Assembly (NCBI GenBank): GCA_002411345.1
Contig: DHSL01000050.1
Span: forward strand, 32,159 to 96,158
Source of the DNA: Bacteroidales bacterium UBA5287
GTDB taxonomy: Bacteria > Bacteroidota > Bacteroidia > Bacteroidales > Dysgonomonadaceae
DNA: 64,000 nucleotides
Direction of reading: 5' to 3'
The first letter of the stretch is position 1, and the number at the start of each line of letters is the position of its first letter. Both the position numbers and the translations under genes were made by a program. The notes under the pieces are model-generated. The model was not told where the DNA came from. It did no database searches and worked only from the letters and a program-made list of their open reading frames with translations. Below are positions 45,900 to 55,420 of this stretch, piece by piece.

Positions 45900-46946
45900 A
45901 TGAAAAAAGTTCAACTCCTATTATTAGTTGTTATTACCGGACTGCTAAGTAGTTGTGCAGGTATTAAATATTTCACTATCGAGACACACGAACCTGCTCA
46001 AGTTACTTTGCCCACAAATATACATTCAGTTTTAATAGTTAATAATGTTGTAAATCAACCCGAAGACATTGGACATACATTAAAAAAAATCGGTTCCAAA
46101 GATTATGAACGTGTTACAGTAAATATTGACAGTACTGCAATTTTTTACACAGAAGCTCTATCTCAATTTCTAAATGAAGAGAATTATTTCGAAAATGTAC
46201 AGTTATATAATAAACCATTGAGAATTGATAACGATTTTTGGGAACAGAAACCCATCGAACCTAATACTATGAATAGAATGCGCAAAACCACAGGTGCAGA
46301 TGCCATAATATCACTTGACAAACTTATTGTTCAAACTAATCGAGAAGATCAATTTGTCCAGCAAAACTTAATTTATGGTAAATTAAAAGCTAATATTTAT
46401 TCTATTATTCACGTCTATCTTCCATCATTGGATGGTAAAATACCAACCATTCAGTTTAATGACAGTTTAATGTGGGAAGGATTTGACTTACAAGAATCAT
46501 TTGGTATGAATGAGTTTATACTTCCTTCAAGAGAAAATGCAATTAAGGAATTGTCAATTTATGCTGCAGAAAAAATGACTTATATTTTTTCACCTCATTG
46601 GGTGATGCAAGACAGATGGTATTATACTCTTCCAAATACCCCAATGCGACAAGGAGAAGTTCTTGCTCAAGACAACAAGTGGCTTGAAGCTATACAAAGA
46701 TGGGAGTTTTTCTTTAACACAGAAAAGGACAAAAACAAAAAAGCAAAGGCTGCAAACAATATAGCTCTCGCATATGAAATGATAGATGATATGGATAATG
46801 CTTATAAATGGATTATCATTTCAGAGGAATTATTCGTACAAACAACAAGTCAAAATTCATTGGACAGAAAAAGAACTAAAATATATAAAACCGAAATAAA
46901 ACGAAGACAGGATAATTCTAACAAATTAGATATGCAAACAAAGTAA
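45900..46946 (+). CDS. DUF6340-type lipoprotein
   Basis: A 348-residue lipoprotein (TGLLSSCAGIKYF). The N-terminal EPAQVTLPTNIHSVLIVNN and the middle GADAIISLDKLIVQT stretch resemble the Bacteroidota-specific DUF6340 family of outer membrane lipoproteins. The last 100 residues look like a pair of TPR helices (RWEFFFNTEKDKNKKAKAAN). Function unknown. Single-gene unit upstream of rho. Confidence 0.72.
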   Translation: MKKVQLLLLVVITGLLSSCAGIKYFTIETHEPAQVTLPTNIHSVLIVNNVVNQPEDIGHTLKKIGSKDYERVTVNIDSTAIFYTEALSQFLNEENYFENVQLYNKPLRIDNDFWEQKPIEPNTMNRMRKTTGADAIISLDKLIVQTNREDQFVQQNLIYGKLKANIYSIIHVYLPSLDGKIPTIQFNDSLMWEGFDLQESFGMNEFILPSRENAIKELSIYAAEKMTYIFSPHWVMQDRWYYTLPNTPMRQGEVLAQDNKWLEAIQRWEFFFNTEKDKNKKAKAANNIALAYEMIDDMDNAYKWIIISEELFVQTTSQNSLDRKRTKIYKTEIKRRQDNSNKLDMQTK

Positions 46947-47271
46947 ATAATGTGATTTGTTTATTTTTAAAACAACTGGTGAATTCATTTTATTGTATAT
47001 AATTATCTTATCTTTTTTGAAAGTTAATGGTAAAAAAACACTCGGACAATTTTATATATTAAATTAAAATGTTACCTTTGTATCAAATCTTCAATGGGAA
47101 GATCAAAATAAGCTTTTGTCTTCCATTTTCAAAACAAAATACAATTCTCAATTATAAAATTGACAACATTTTTTAATTATGTTTAATTAGGGCCTCGTTC
47201 TTATTTAAACACCTTTTTAACAAACAACATTTTTTGGTCCACAAAACAAAAAGAAAATCAATACGTTTTAA
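46947..47271. other. rho promoter and leader
   Basis: The box TACCTTTG (47073-47080) starts a leader of about 185 bases. At its 5' end two hairpins share one strand: ATCTTC (47087-47092) with GAAGAT (47098-47103), or GGAAGA (47097-47102) with TCTTCC (47119-47124). They exclude one another, which could be a switch for control of rho by its own product. Upstream of the promoter I see nothing. Confidence 0.45.
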
Positions 47272-49200
47272 ATGACATATAATATTATCGAACTAAACGA
47301 AAAGCTCACCACCGAATTGCGTGCACTAGCTAAAGAAATGGGCATTAGACGTCCCGATGCTTATAAAAAAGAAGCATTGATTTATAAAATACTCGACGAA
47401 CAAGCTATTGCCGAAACAAAAAAACTGAGCAGCTCTGCTTCAACAAGGCAAAACAATAAGAACCAACCGGAACAGAAAAAGACAGAAATGTCCCAAAATA
47501 TTAAAACAGATATTAAACCTGAAAAAAAAGAGATAAAACCTGTTATTAAAATTGGGAAAAAAGAGATTAATCAAAATGTAGAAGAATTTGTGCCTAAACA
47601 GAGCATTTCTTCACAACCTCAATTAATCAAAAAATCAGATTCTGAAGCAAAAAAAGTTTCACCTGATATCATTATTGCAGAAACCTCAAAAAAAGAAGAA
47701 GTTAAAAAACTAATAGCAGAGAAAACTCAACAAGTTGTAACTCCTGATGCAAAAAAAGAAGAGAATAAAACTGATGAGGTTATAGATAAACATCCATTCA
47801 AACCTACTCAATTGGTATTTCGTTCAAGCAAAAGAAGAAATGAAGAAAAACCAAACATTCCACCAGCAACACTTCCTTTAGTTGTTGCAGAAGATGCTCC
47901 TAGCGAAGAAAAGCCAATTCTACCAGAAATTGAAGCAATTTTGGAGGAGGAAAAACCTCTTTTGGAAGATCTAATCGCACCAGTACAACCACAACAACGT
48001 ACACCTATCCAACAAAAAAACAAAATCCAAATAAAGCAACCTCAACAAAATCAATCGAAAGAAAAGGAGCCATCTTTTGACTTTGATGGAATTTTAAGCT
48101 CAACTGGAGTTTTGGAAATCATTTCTGATGGATATGGCTTTTTAAGATCATCTGACTATAATTATATGTCTTCTCCTGACGATGTGTATGTATCACAATC
48201 ACAAATCCGTTTATTTGGATTGAAAACAGGTGATGTAGTTGAAGGACCTATTCGCCCACCTAGAGAAGGTGAGAAATTCTTTCCATTAGTAAAAGTTGAC
48301 AGAATTAACGGACGCAAACCAGAAGATGTTCGTGATCGCGTACCTTTCGATCATTTAAAACCTTTATTTCCAAACGAGAAATTTAATCTGACAAAAGGTC
48401 ATAATGACAATCTTTCATGTAGAGTTGTAGATTTGTTTTCACCAATAGGCAAGGGTCAACGTGGACTTATTGTTGCACAACCGAAAACAGGTAAAACAAT
48501 GTTATTGAAAGATATTGCCAACGCTATAGCAGATAATCACCCTGATGTTTATATGATTATCTTACTAATTGACGAGCGTCCTGAAGAGGTTACAGATATG
48601 GAACGCAGTGTAAATGCAGAGGTTATAGCTTCAACTTTTGATGAACCAGCAGATAGACATGTAAAAATTGCTGAAATTGTATTGAACAAAGCAAAACGTT
48701 TGGTTGAATGCGGACACGATGTTGTTATTCTACTTGATTCAATTACTCGTTTAGCACGCGCTTATAATACTGTTCAACCAGCTTCAGGTAAAGTTCTTTC
48801 TGGCGGTGTGGATGCTAACGCTTTACACAAACCAAAACGATTTTTTGGTGCAGCAAGAAATATTGAGAATGGTGGATCACTTACAATTATTGCAACAGCT
48901 CTAACAGATACAGGTTCAAAGATGGATGATGTAATTTTTGAAGAGTTTAAAGGAACAGGTAATATGGAACTTCAGCTTGACAGAAAGTTATCTAACAAAC
49001 GTGTATTCCCTGCTGTTGATATAATTGCATCAAGTACACGTCGCGACGACTTACTTCTATCTGAAGACACACTTAATCGAATGTGGATTTTACGTAATTA
49101 CATGGCAGATATGAATTCTGTTGAAGCAATGGAGTTTTTGCTTACTCGATTAAGAAGAACAAGAAATAATGAAGAATTCCTTATCTCAATGAATGACTAA
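47272..49200 (+). CDS. rho: Transcription termination factor Rho with long disordered insertion
   Basis: A 642-residue protein; E. coli Rho has 419. Residues 1-45 are the Rho N-terminal helical domain. Residues about 48-268 form a polar, Lys/Glu/Gln/Pro-rich segment with no predicted fold. Then come the RNA-binding cold-shock-like domain (EIISDGYGFLRSSDYNY, about 282) and the ATPase core with Walker A AQPKTGKTMLLK and Walker B VVILLDSITRLARAYN. Rho is a hexameric helicase that ends transcription. The insertion is typical of Bacteroidota Rho. A hairpin terminator follows at 49218. Confidence 0.97.
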   Translation: MTYNIIELNEKLTTELRALAKEMGIRRPDAYKKEALIYKILDEQAIAETKKLSSSASTRQNNKNQPEQKKTEMSQNIKTDIKPEKKEIKPVIKIGKKEINQNVEEFVPKQSISSQPQLIKKSDSEAKKVSPDIIIAETSKKEEVKKLIAEKTQQVVTPDAKKEENKTDEVIDKHPFKPTQLVFRSSKRRNEEKPNIPPATLPLVVAEDAPSEEKPILPEIEAILEEEKPLLEDLIAPVQPQQRTPIQQKNKIQIKQPQQNQSKEKEPSFDFDGILSSTGVLEIISDGYGFLRSSDYNYMSSPDDVYVSQSQIRLFGLKTGDVVEGPIRPPREGEKFFPLVKVDRINGRKPEDVRDRVPFDHLKPLFPNEKFNLTKGHNDNLSCRVVDLFSPIGKGQRGLIVAQPKTGKTMLLKDIANAIADNHPDVYMIILLIDERPEEVTDMERSVNAEVIASTFDEPADRHVKIAEIVLNKAKRLVECGHDVVILLDSITRLARAYNTVQPASGKVLSGGVDANALHKPKRFFGAARNIENGGSLTIIATALTDTGSKMDDVIFEEFKGTGNMELQLDRKLSNKRVFPAVDIIASSTRRDDLLLSEDTLNRMWILRNYMADMNSVEAMEFLLTRLRRTRNNEEFLISMND

Positions 49201-49217
49201 TTTCATAGATAATATAA

Positions 49218-49250
49218 ATGGGTTGATCAAATGATCAGCCCATTTTATTA
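49218..49250 (+). terminator. Terminator after rho
   Basis: Arms ATGGGTTGATC and GATCAGCCCAT form an 11-bp stem with one G-T pair and loop AAAT, followed by TTTTATTA. It lies 17 bases after the rho stop. Confidence 0.75.
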
Positions 49251-49298
49251 TGTAATAAAATCGTAATCCTATATGTTTCAAATCTATTAAATAATCAG

Positions 49299-49306
49299 TA
49301 ATTTTG
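49299..49306 (+). promoter_or_regulatory. Promoter box TAATTTTG for the DUF3267 gene
   Basis: Exact TAnnTTTG with a near -33 box TTTC (49276-49279) at 19-base spacing; 41 bases before the start. Confidence 0.5.
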
Positions 49307-49346
49307 TTTACTATACATACTATAATAAACAAATAAAATTCATGAG

Positions 49347-49931
49347 ATGTTTAATGAAAAAGACTATGAGAAAATAACTAAAGTCATCAACTTAGAGGAT
49401 GCGAATAAGTTTGGTTTTCGAATAATGTGGCCATTATTTCTTGGATTATTAGTACCATATTTGATTATATATTGGAACGATATCATATATAATTTTACTG
49501 AAGGTTGGTCATTTTCCAGATACATGATTGACACTTTGATTATTATAATAGCCAGTTTTATAGGAATCATTTTACATGAATTAATCCACGCAATTACTTG
49601 GATGATTGCGGCTAAAAAAGGTCTAAAAACAATAAAGTTTGGCATAATATGGAAAACTATTTCTCCATATTGTCATTGTACTGAACCTATGAAAATAAAG
49701 CATTACCGATTAGGTGCAATAATGCCCGCCATCATACTTGGAGTTTTCCCATTGGTTACAAGCTATATAACAGGATGTTTCTTGTATTTTTTCTTCGGCT
49801 TTTTATTTATATTAGGAGCAATAGGAGATTTTTTGGTCATTCAAATTCTTTATAACGAGAAGCGAAATGATTATGCACTTGATCATCCCACTGAAGCAGG
49901 ATGTTATGTGTATAGAAAGATAAGTACTTAG
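49347..49931 (+). CDS. DUF3267 membrane protein, putative zinc metallopeptidase
   Basis: A 194-residue protein with four membrane helices. Helix 2 ends in the zinc-protease motif HELIH (about residues 82-86, in ILHELIHAITW), typical of DUF3267 proteins, which resemble intramembrane peptidases of the site-2 type. A second ligand aspartate could be in GAIGDFLVI near residue 160. Substrate unknown. Single gene, convergent with truA. Confidence 0.8.
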   Translation: MFNEKDYEKITKVINLEDANKFGFRIMWPLFLGLLVPYLIIYWNDIIYNFTEGWSFSRYMIDTLIIIIASFIGIILHELIHAITWMIAAKKGLKTIKFGIIWKTISPYCHCTEPMKIKHYRLGAIMPAIILGVFPLVTSYITGCFLYFFFGFLFILGAIGDFLVIQILYNEKRNDYALDHPTEAGCYVYRKIST

Positions 49932-49953
49932 TTTATCACACGAAGATTTGAAT

Positions 49954-50706
49954 CTACAACCAGATATCATTAGGATAAATAACATCTTCCAGAAATAGAG
50001 CATGTCCCGGTACTGAATCACCAGCTAAGCAACGGTTTTTAGCTTCAATAATACGACGCAAGCCCCTTTCATCGAGTCTTCCCCTACCCGCTTCCAATAA
50101 AGTACCAACAATTGCGCGCACCATATTTCTCAAAAAGCGGTCGGCAGTTAAAGTAAAAACGTACATATTCTCACCTGTTTTTACACATTGAGCAAATGAT
50201 ATAACACAATTATTAGTTTTCACATCAGTATGTAGTTTGCTAAAACTAGTAAAATCGTTGTATTCTTTTAAAATAGAACACAATCGGTTTATTAATTCGA
50301 GATTTGGTTGGAAGAAAATCCGATGCGTCAATTCATTTAAGAAAGGATCTTTGTTTGTAGTTACGTAATAAGAATAAGTTCTTGAAACAGCTGAAAAACG
50401 AGCGTGAGCATCCAATTTAACCTGGCGTATATAACTGATAGATATTGATTTAGGCAAAAAGCTATTCAGTTTATTAACAAGTTCTATTGCATTTAAAGGT
50501 TGCCCATTCCAATCGAAATGAGCGACCATTTTTCTTGCATGCACACCTGCATCTGTACGTCCCGCGCCAGTTATATCAACTTTCTGTCTTAATATAATAC
50601 TTAAAGCATCTTGCAATTCTTGTTGTACACTCATTCCATTAGGTTGTACTTGCCAACCCACATAGTTTTTACCGTTATAAGCTAGAGTGATAAAGAATCG
50701 TTGCAT
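49954..50706 (-). CDS. truA: tRNA pseudouridine(38-40) synthase
   Basis: A 250-residue enzyme making pseudouridine in the anticodon arm of tRNAs. The catalytic aspartate is in GAGRTDAGVHARKM (about residues 52-65). Family segments LAYNGKNYVGWQVQPN and FLRNMVRAIVGTLLEAGRGR are present. It is the last gene of a minus-strand series starting at dnaN. Confidence 0.96.
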   Translation of the reverse strand: MQRFFITLAYNGKNYVGWQVQPNGMSVQQELQDALSIILRQKVDITGAGRTDAGVHARKMVAHFDWNGQPLNAIELVNKLNSFLPKSISISYIRQVKLDAHARFSAVSRTYSYYVTTNKDPFLNELTHRIFFQPNLELINRLCSILKEYNDFTSFSKLHTDVKTNNCVISFAQCVKTGENMYVFTLTADRFLRNMVRAIVGTLLEAGRGRLDERGLRRIIEAKNRCLAGDSVPGHALFLEDVIYPNDIWL

Positions 50707-50722
50707 CTAAAATCTATATAAT

Positions 50723-51394
50723 TTATCTTACTGTAATATGGAAACAAGCCTGATTACGTTCATGTTTGATATAACATCGTTCCTGGCTTTTCAAGTCAAA
50801 CAATACTTGTGCAAGAATCAGTTTCAATTTATCTTGTGACAATGTATTTATTGTATCGCTATCGATTTTGTCAAATCGTTTCCATGAGACATCAAATGTT
50901 GTTCCATAACGATGAGCTGAATTATCGCTAGCATTGGTGTTACGTTTAATAAGTTTACTTAAATCCTCTTCCGTTCTGGTTACACTTGTAACATTCAATT
51001 TATATAAAGGCAAATGTTTACGATAAAGAGAGTCACGGAAATTTATTGAAATATCGGTCAACAATTTTGCTGCCGATGGAACCAGAAATGGAATTGAATG
51101 TGTTAAATCATACATCTTAAACAACTCTAAATCATCAGGCAATCTTACCAGACTATCTTTTAACAACAATGTGTCACTTCTTAATGCAATGGGTTGAACA
51201 CCATTTTGCAATGCAGCAGTAAGATGAAGATCATGCAAATCATTGAACTCACGGTTATAATTTCCTAAAAAGCGAGTCCTGCTATCATTCTTGACAGTTT
51301 CTTGTACCGATTCAACTTCATTATCTTTTTTTGAGCATGACGAAACAATTATCACCAAAAAACCAATCAACAATAAATAAAAAGTTCTCTTCAT
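50723..51394 (-). CDS. DUF5715-type lipoprotein, peptidase-M15-like
   Basis: A 223-residue lipoprotein (LVIIVSSCSKKD). Its C-terminal half has SAHRYGTTFDVSWKRFD, which resembles the zinc-binding HxxGxAxD region of M15/VanY peptidases, and a further histidine in CFHITV at the very end. The family is known as DUF5715. A role in cell-wall peptide trimming is possible but unproven. It lies 12 bases after the exonuclease gene. Confidence 0.7.
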   Translation of the reverse strand: MKRTFYLLLIGFLVIIVSSCSKKDNEVESVQETVKNDSRTRFLGNYNREFNDLHDLHLTAALQNGVQPIALRSDTLLLKDSLVRLPDDLELFKMYDLTHSIPFLVPSAAKLLTDISINFRDSLYRKHLPLYKLNVTSVTRTEEDLSKLIKRNTNASDNSAHRYGTTFDVSWKRFDKIDSDTINTLSQDKLKLILAQVLFDLKSQERCYIKHERNQACFHITVR

Positions 51395-51406
51395 CCCACT
51401 AACAAG

Positions 51407-52177
51407 TTAGCCATTAAAAGCTTTAAGTTTAATCTTTGTAAGCATTTGTTTAGTGTTAAGCGGGAATTCACCATCCATCATCCATCCATAATAACCAGGT
51501 TCTTTTTCCAGCACTTCCAGGACCGATTTTCCTTTATGTTTACCAAAATTAAACACTTCAACGCCTTTATCATTCAAAACGATGCGCCCAGCGAAATCAA
51601 CATTCTTATTAAAAGCTCCGAATTCTTTTGAAAGGAAATCGACATCATTTTTCAAATCAGAATATCTATCCAATTGAGATTTAAGCACTTCGTAAGTTGC
51701 CCTTGTATCAGCTTCTGCTGAATGCGCATCAGTGAGAGTTTTATCACAATAGAATTTGTAAGCAGCTTCAAGAGTACGTTGTTCTTTTTTATGAAAAATG
51801 ATTTGCACGTCAATAAACTTCCTTTTACTAAAGTCAAAATCAACATCAGCCCTCAAGAATTCTTCCGAGAGCATTGGTACATCAAACCGACTTGAATTAA
51901 ATCCTGCTATATCGCAACCCTCCAGTTGAGTAGCCAATGATCTTGCTATTTGTTTAAATGTTGGTGCATCCTTTACATCTTCATCAGTAATCCCATGAAT
52001 TGCTGTTGATTCCTCAGGAATATGCATTTCAGGATTTATCCTTTTCGTCTTTGATTCTTCTTTTCCGTTTGGATAAACTTTTAAATATGATATTTCAACT
52101 ATTCTATCTTTAGCCAAATTGATTCCTGTGGTTTCCAAATCGAAAAACACAAGGGGATTCTTTAATTTTAATTCCAT
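51407..52177 (-). CDS. DnaQ-like 3'-5' exonuclease
   Basis: A 256-residue DEDDh exonuclease. ExoI is FFDLETTGIN (residues about 12-21), ExoII is AGFNSSRFDVPML and ExoIII is DAHSAEADTRATYE. The C-terminal 60 residues, FNFGKHKGKSVLEVL to YGWMM, form the small domain seen in related Bacteroidota exonucleases. It lies 15 bases after dnaN, the sliding clamp, which suggests a proofreading or repair role. Confidence 0.88.
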   Translation of the reverse strand: MELKLKNPLVFFDLETTGINLAKDRIVEISYLKVYPNGKEESKTKRINPEMHIPEESTAIHGITDEDVKDAPTFKQIARSLATQLEGCDIAGFNSSRFDVPMLSEEFLRADVDFDFSKRKFIDVQIIFHKKEQRTLEAAYKFYCDKTLTDAHSAEADTRATYEVLKSQLDRYSDLKNDVDFLSKEFGAFNKNVDFAGRIVLNDKGVEVFNFGKHKGKSVLEVLEKEPGYYGWMMDGEFPLNTKQMLTKIKLKAFNG

Positions 52178-52192
52178 TTGTTATTATCTATA

Positions 52193-53317
52193 TCACTCGT
52201 TCAGCATCATTGGCATAAGCAATGTTAGCATATCTTCATTATCTGCGTTCTCTGTAGGTATTATAATTCCAGCTCGTGAAGGATCTGAAAGTTCTATTTT
52301 CACCTCTGTTGAAGGAATATTATTTAAGATATCCACTAAGAAAATAGCTTTAAAACCTATGCTCATTACCGTACCTTGATAATTACAAGCTATAACTTCT
52401 TCAGCAGCCGTTAAATAATCAATATCTTGTGCCGACACAATAATTCTATCTTCTGATAATTGTAATTTCACCAAGCTACTTGCAGGATTTGAGAATACTG
52501 CAACACGTTTCAAGGTGTTTACAAGTGACAACCTGTCCAAAATCACGAAGTTAGGATTATTAGTAGGTATAACTGAATTATAGTTAGGGTAACGTCCTTC
52601 TACGAATCGGCAAATCATTTTAAAGTTAGGTGTTGTGATATATGCATTATTTTCATCAAAATTAATCACAACTTCGCCATTTTCTTTAGGCAGTAAAGTT
52701 TTCAGAAGATTAGCCGGTTTTTTTGGTAATATAAAAGAAGATCTTCCATCCCCTTTTGCATCTTTTGTTATTACTCGCACCAATTTATGTCCATCTGATG
52801 CAACAAAAGTAAGATCATCAGCCGTTATATCGAAATAAATACCATTCATAACCGGACGTAATTCATCATCAGCCGTAGCAAAAACCGTTTTGTTTATGCC
52901 ATTGAGCAGAATTGAAGAATCCATTGTCAAGGCCATAGCTGTATCGTTGAGTTCGTGAGGAACCGGATATTCATCGCTTTTTAATCCCACAAAATTATAT
53001 TTCCCATTATGATAAAAGATGTAGACTTCGAGAGTTTCATCATTTACTTCAAAGGTTAATGGTTGATCTGGTAATTCGCGAAGTGGGTCTAACAAATTCT
53101 TAGCATTTATTGCAAGGCTGCCTTTTCCTGTAGAATCACTCACGACCACTTTGGTTTCCAAGCGAGTTTCGCTATCTGCTGCTGTGATTAAAAGTTCATC
53201 ACCTTGCAATTCCAGCAAGAAACAATCTAAAATAGGCAAAGTACTTTTTGAATTAATAACCCTGCTTATAGCTTGCAAATGGTTTAATAAAGTTGCACTT
53301 GATACTACAAATTTCAT
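52193..53317 (-). CDS. dnaN: DNA polymerase III beta sliding clamp
   Basis: A 374-residue protein with three clamp domains. Recognisable segments are ISRVINSKSTLPIL at the N-terminus, FVASDGHKLVRV in the middle, and LLMPMMLNE at the C-terminus, close to the usual MPMRL end. The ring tethers polymerase to DNA. A promoter box lies 48 bases upstream. Confidence 0.97.
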   Translation of the reverse strand: MKFVVSSATLLNHLQAISRVINSKSTLPILDCFLLELQGDELLITAADSETRLETKVVVSDSTGKGSLAINAKNLLDPLRELPDQPLTFEVNDETLEVYIFYHNGKYNFVGLKSDEYPVPHELNDTAMALTMDSSILLNGINKTVFATADDELRPVMNGIYFDITADDLTFVASDGHKLVRVITKDAKGDGRSSFILPKKPANLLKTLLPKENGEVVINFDENNAYITTPNFKMICRFVEGRYPNYNSVIPTNNPNFVILDRLSLVNTLKRVAVFSNPASSLVKLQLSEDRIIVSAQDIDYLTAAEEVIACNYQGTVMSIGFKAIFLVDILNNIPSTEVKIELSDPSRAGIIIPTENADNEDMLTLLMPMMLNE

Positions 53318-53364
53318 AATGAATGTATTTAATATATTATTTTTCGATGATTCTGTTTGTGGAA

Positions 53365-53372
53365 CAAATATA
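53365..53372 (-). promoter_or_regulatory. Promoter box TATATTTG for dnaN
   Basis: Exact TAnnTTTG on the minus strand, 48 bases before the dnaN start. Confidence 0.5.
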
Positions 53373-53404
53373 TAAAATTATCTGCTAGAAAGGGAAGATT
53401 TCGC

Positions 53405-54328
53405 TCATTTTTTATTTCTAGGATGATGCTCAATAATCTCTTGTCTGAGGAAACTCCTATCCAAATGAGTATAAATTTCCGTCGTTGTTATCTTTTCGTG
53501 TCCCATCATTTCTTGTATTGCCCTGATATTTGCTCCTCTTTCCAGTAGGTGCGTTGCAAAAGAGTGTCTAAAAGTATGCGGGCTCACATCTTTTTTTATT
53601 CCCGCCATTTCCACATATTCTTTTATAAAATGGAATACCATTATGCGTGAAATTGCCGTTCCTCTTGCGCTAATAAAAACTATATCTTCGTTTCCTTTCT
53701 TGATTTTCTGTTGATTACGGTAGAGAATGTAATTATTTATTTTGTTGATAGCTATTTCAGAGATAGGCACCAATCTCTGTTTGCTTCCTTTTCCTTCTAC
53801 CCGAATGAAATTCTCATCAAAATAGAGATTAGAGAATTTCAATCCTGTGAGTTCAGAAACACGTAATCCGCAGCTGTACAGCGTTTCAATAATTGCAGCA
53901 TTTCTAGTGCCTTCGAGTGTTGAGAGGTCTATTACCCCCAAAATTTGATCAATCTCTTCAATTGAAAGAACGACAGGAAGTTTTAGTCCTATTTTAGGCG
54001 CCTCCAACAATTCAGACGGATCGTTTTGTATATATTCATCGAGTTCCAGAAAGCGAAAGAAAGACTTTATTGAAGAAATTATTCTAGCAATTGAACGTGC
54101 TTTGATCTTTTGATCGTAAAGACTTGCGATCAGATCTTCCAAATGTGTAAATTCCAGTTCGTTATATGCAAGTCTCTGTGTATTGACATAATCATTCAAT
54201 TTTGTCAAATCCGTCATATAAGCATCAATTGTATTCTTCGATAATCCTTTTTCGAGTAACAAATAACGCCTATATTTATCAATAATTGAGTCCTTTGTAT
54301 TGGCTAAGTTCTGGTTATTCTTTTTCAT
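53405..54328 (-). CDS. XerC/XerD-family tyrosine recombinase
   Basis: A 307-residue site-specific recombinase. The N-terminal SAM-like domain has LLLEKGLSKNTIDAYMTDL. The catalytic residues are visible: Arg in SCGLRVSELTGL, Lys in GKGSKQRLVP, His-x-x-Arg in PHTFRHSFATHLLERGA, His in GHEKITTTEIYTH and the Tyr in that same stretch. Length and pattern fit the chromosome-dimer-resolving XerD. I take ATG 54328; it overlaps the preceding gene by 14 bases. Confidence 0.9.
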   Translation of the reverse strand: MKKNNQNLANTKDSIIDKYRRYLLLEKGLSKNTIDAYMTDLTKLNDYVNTQRLAYNELEFTHLEDLIASLYDQKIKARSIARIISSIKSFFRFLELDEYIQNDPSELLEAPKIGLKLPVVLSIEEIDQILGVIDLSTLEGTRNAAIIETLYSCGLRVSELTGLKFSNLYFDENFIRVEGKGSKQRLVPISEIAINKINNYILYRNQQKIKKGNEDIVFISARGTAISRIMVFHFIKEYVEMAGIKKDVSPHTFRHSFATHLLERGANIRAIQEMMGHEKITTTEIYTHLDRSFLRQEIIEHHPRNKK

Positions 54329-54653
54329 TCTCATATACCTTGGGAAGCACAATTGATGAATAAAGAAGAAAAATTGCAGCTATGACCATGATCACAGCCC
54401 ATTCATTTTTATTATTAAACATCAAATATGTAGCAACAGCCATGAGAATACATGAAAACACCTGAAACAAGAACAAACGTTTTCCTCGGATGCTTTTGCC
54501 GGGATAAGGTGTTAACATTGTTATGACAGTAAAAATTGCAACAGCAAATGCCATTACCCAAGGAGCAATTAACGGATAAAAAGCAAATAATACAGCAGCC
54601 ACCAGAATTGTGATTGCCGATGCTTTATACAGAAGATCTTTTAATTTGTTCAT
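54315..54653 (-). CDS. Small four-helix membrane protein
   Basis: A 112-residue protein with four hydrophobic helices (about residues 10-28, 31-48, 60-78 and 85-103) and a charged C-terminus (VYENEKE). No family recognised. It overlaps the recombinase gene by 14 bases, so the two are co-translated, yet a functional link is not obvious. Confidence 0.7.
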   Translation of the reverse strand: MNKLKDLLYKASAITILVAAVLFAFYPLIAPWVMAFAVAIFTVITMLTPYPGKSIRGKRLFLFQVFSCILMAVATYLMFNNKNEWAVIMVIAAIFLLYSSIVLPKVYENEKE

Positions 54654-54963
54654 ATTTCTTGTAATTGCTATTATCTCTAAAGTTTAAAAGGAACTTTAGT
54701 AAACAAAGATAAGCAATATCTTATTGATTTCATCACTTTCTTTGAAGTTATCTAGTGTTATGAGATACTTAATAATTGATAAAATTAAGTAAGAACACAG
54801 ATATAAATTAAGGAAATTTATGAGAGCAGTATGAGTTTATAGAGAAAGTAAGGTGAGACAAAAGTGAGAGGTGCGTGAGAAGTGCGTGAGAGATGAAAGA
54901 AAGCTTGATTTATGATTTAAAGTTAGTTTCTAAAGCTTAAAATTAACATATTTGTTAAATTAT
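54654..54963. other. Intergenic region with GTGAGA repeats
   Basis: Mostly AT-rich. At 54851-54895 lies a purine-rich stretch with repeated GTGAGA/GTGCGTGAGA elements. No promoter box or hairpin is clear. Confidence 0.5.
54851..54895. repeat. Short GTGAGA-type direct repeats
   Basis: GTGAGA occurs at 54853 and 54864, then GTGCGTGAGA at 54871 and at 54882 (11-base period). Confidence 0.6.
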
Positions 54964-55269
54964 TCATTCTTCTATAACGAAAATATCTTCATTTGCTTTT
55001 TTCATCCTGTAATTTTCTCGCGCATACTTTTCCAGATTAGAGTCATCTGATTGTAGTTCTTCCAACTTTTTCTTATCCTTAGCCGTCTGATTCTGAAAAA
55101 AATCAATTTGATTTTTAAGAGAATTGATTTGATTTTCGTATTTAATTTTCTGTGGTATTCCGCTGTCACTAAACAAGAAAAGAATTGCCATTAATACCAT
55201 AACTATAATGATCTGTACTTTTGTAAGTCCCAGAATCCGATTATTTTTTTCTTTTTCATTTTGCAACAT
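54964..55269 (-). CDS. Septum-formation initiator family protein (DivIC/FtsB-like)
   Basis: A 101-residue bitopic protein. Residues about 18-35 form one membrane helix (IIIVMVLMAILFLF); residues 42-75 form a coiled coil (YENQINSLKNQIDFFQNQ). The conserved end LEKYARENYRMKKANEDIF is the family signature. FtsB/DivIC links early and late division proteins together with FtsL and FtsQ. Confidence 0.88.
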   Translation of the reverse strand: MLQNEKEKNNRILGLTKVQIIIVMVLMAILFLFSDSGIPQKIKYENQINSLKNQIDFFQNQTAKDKKKLEELQSDDSNLEKYARENYRMKKANEDIFVIEE

Positions 55270-55420
55270 ATACCGAAAAAATTTATTTCATCACAAAAAT
55301 AGAAATTATTTTAGACAAATGGTACAGAATTAATGTTGAATAAAATTATATCTTGAAATCCATATATTTTGGACAAAATAAGTTATCTTTACGCTTCAGA
55401 AAACAAAAAAATACTATTTT

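Noticed and set aside
53405..54328. Integrase of a mobile element
   Set aside because: No attachment repeats, phage or plasmid genes are near, it sits beside dnaN and division genes, and length fits core XerC/XerD.
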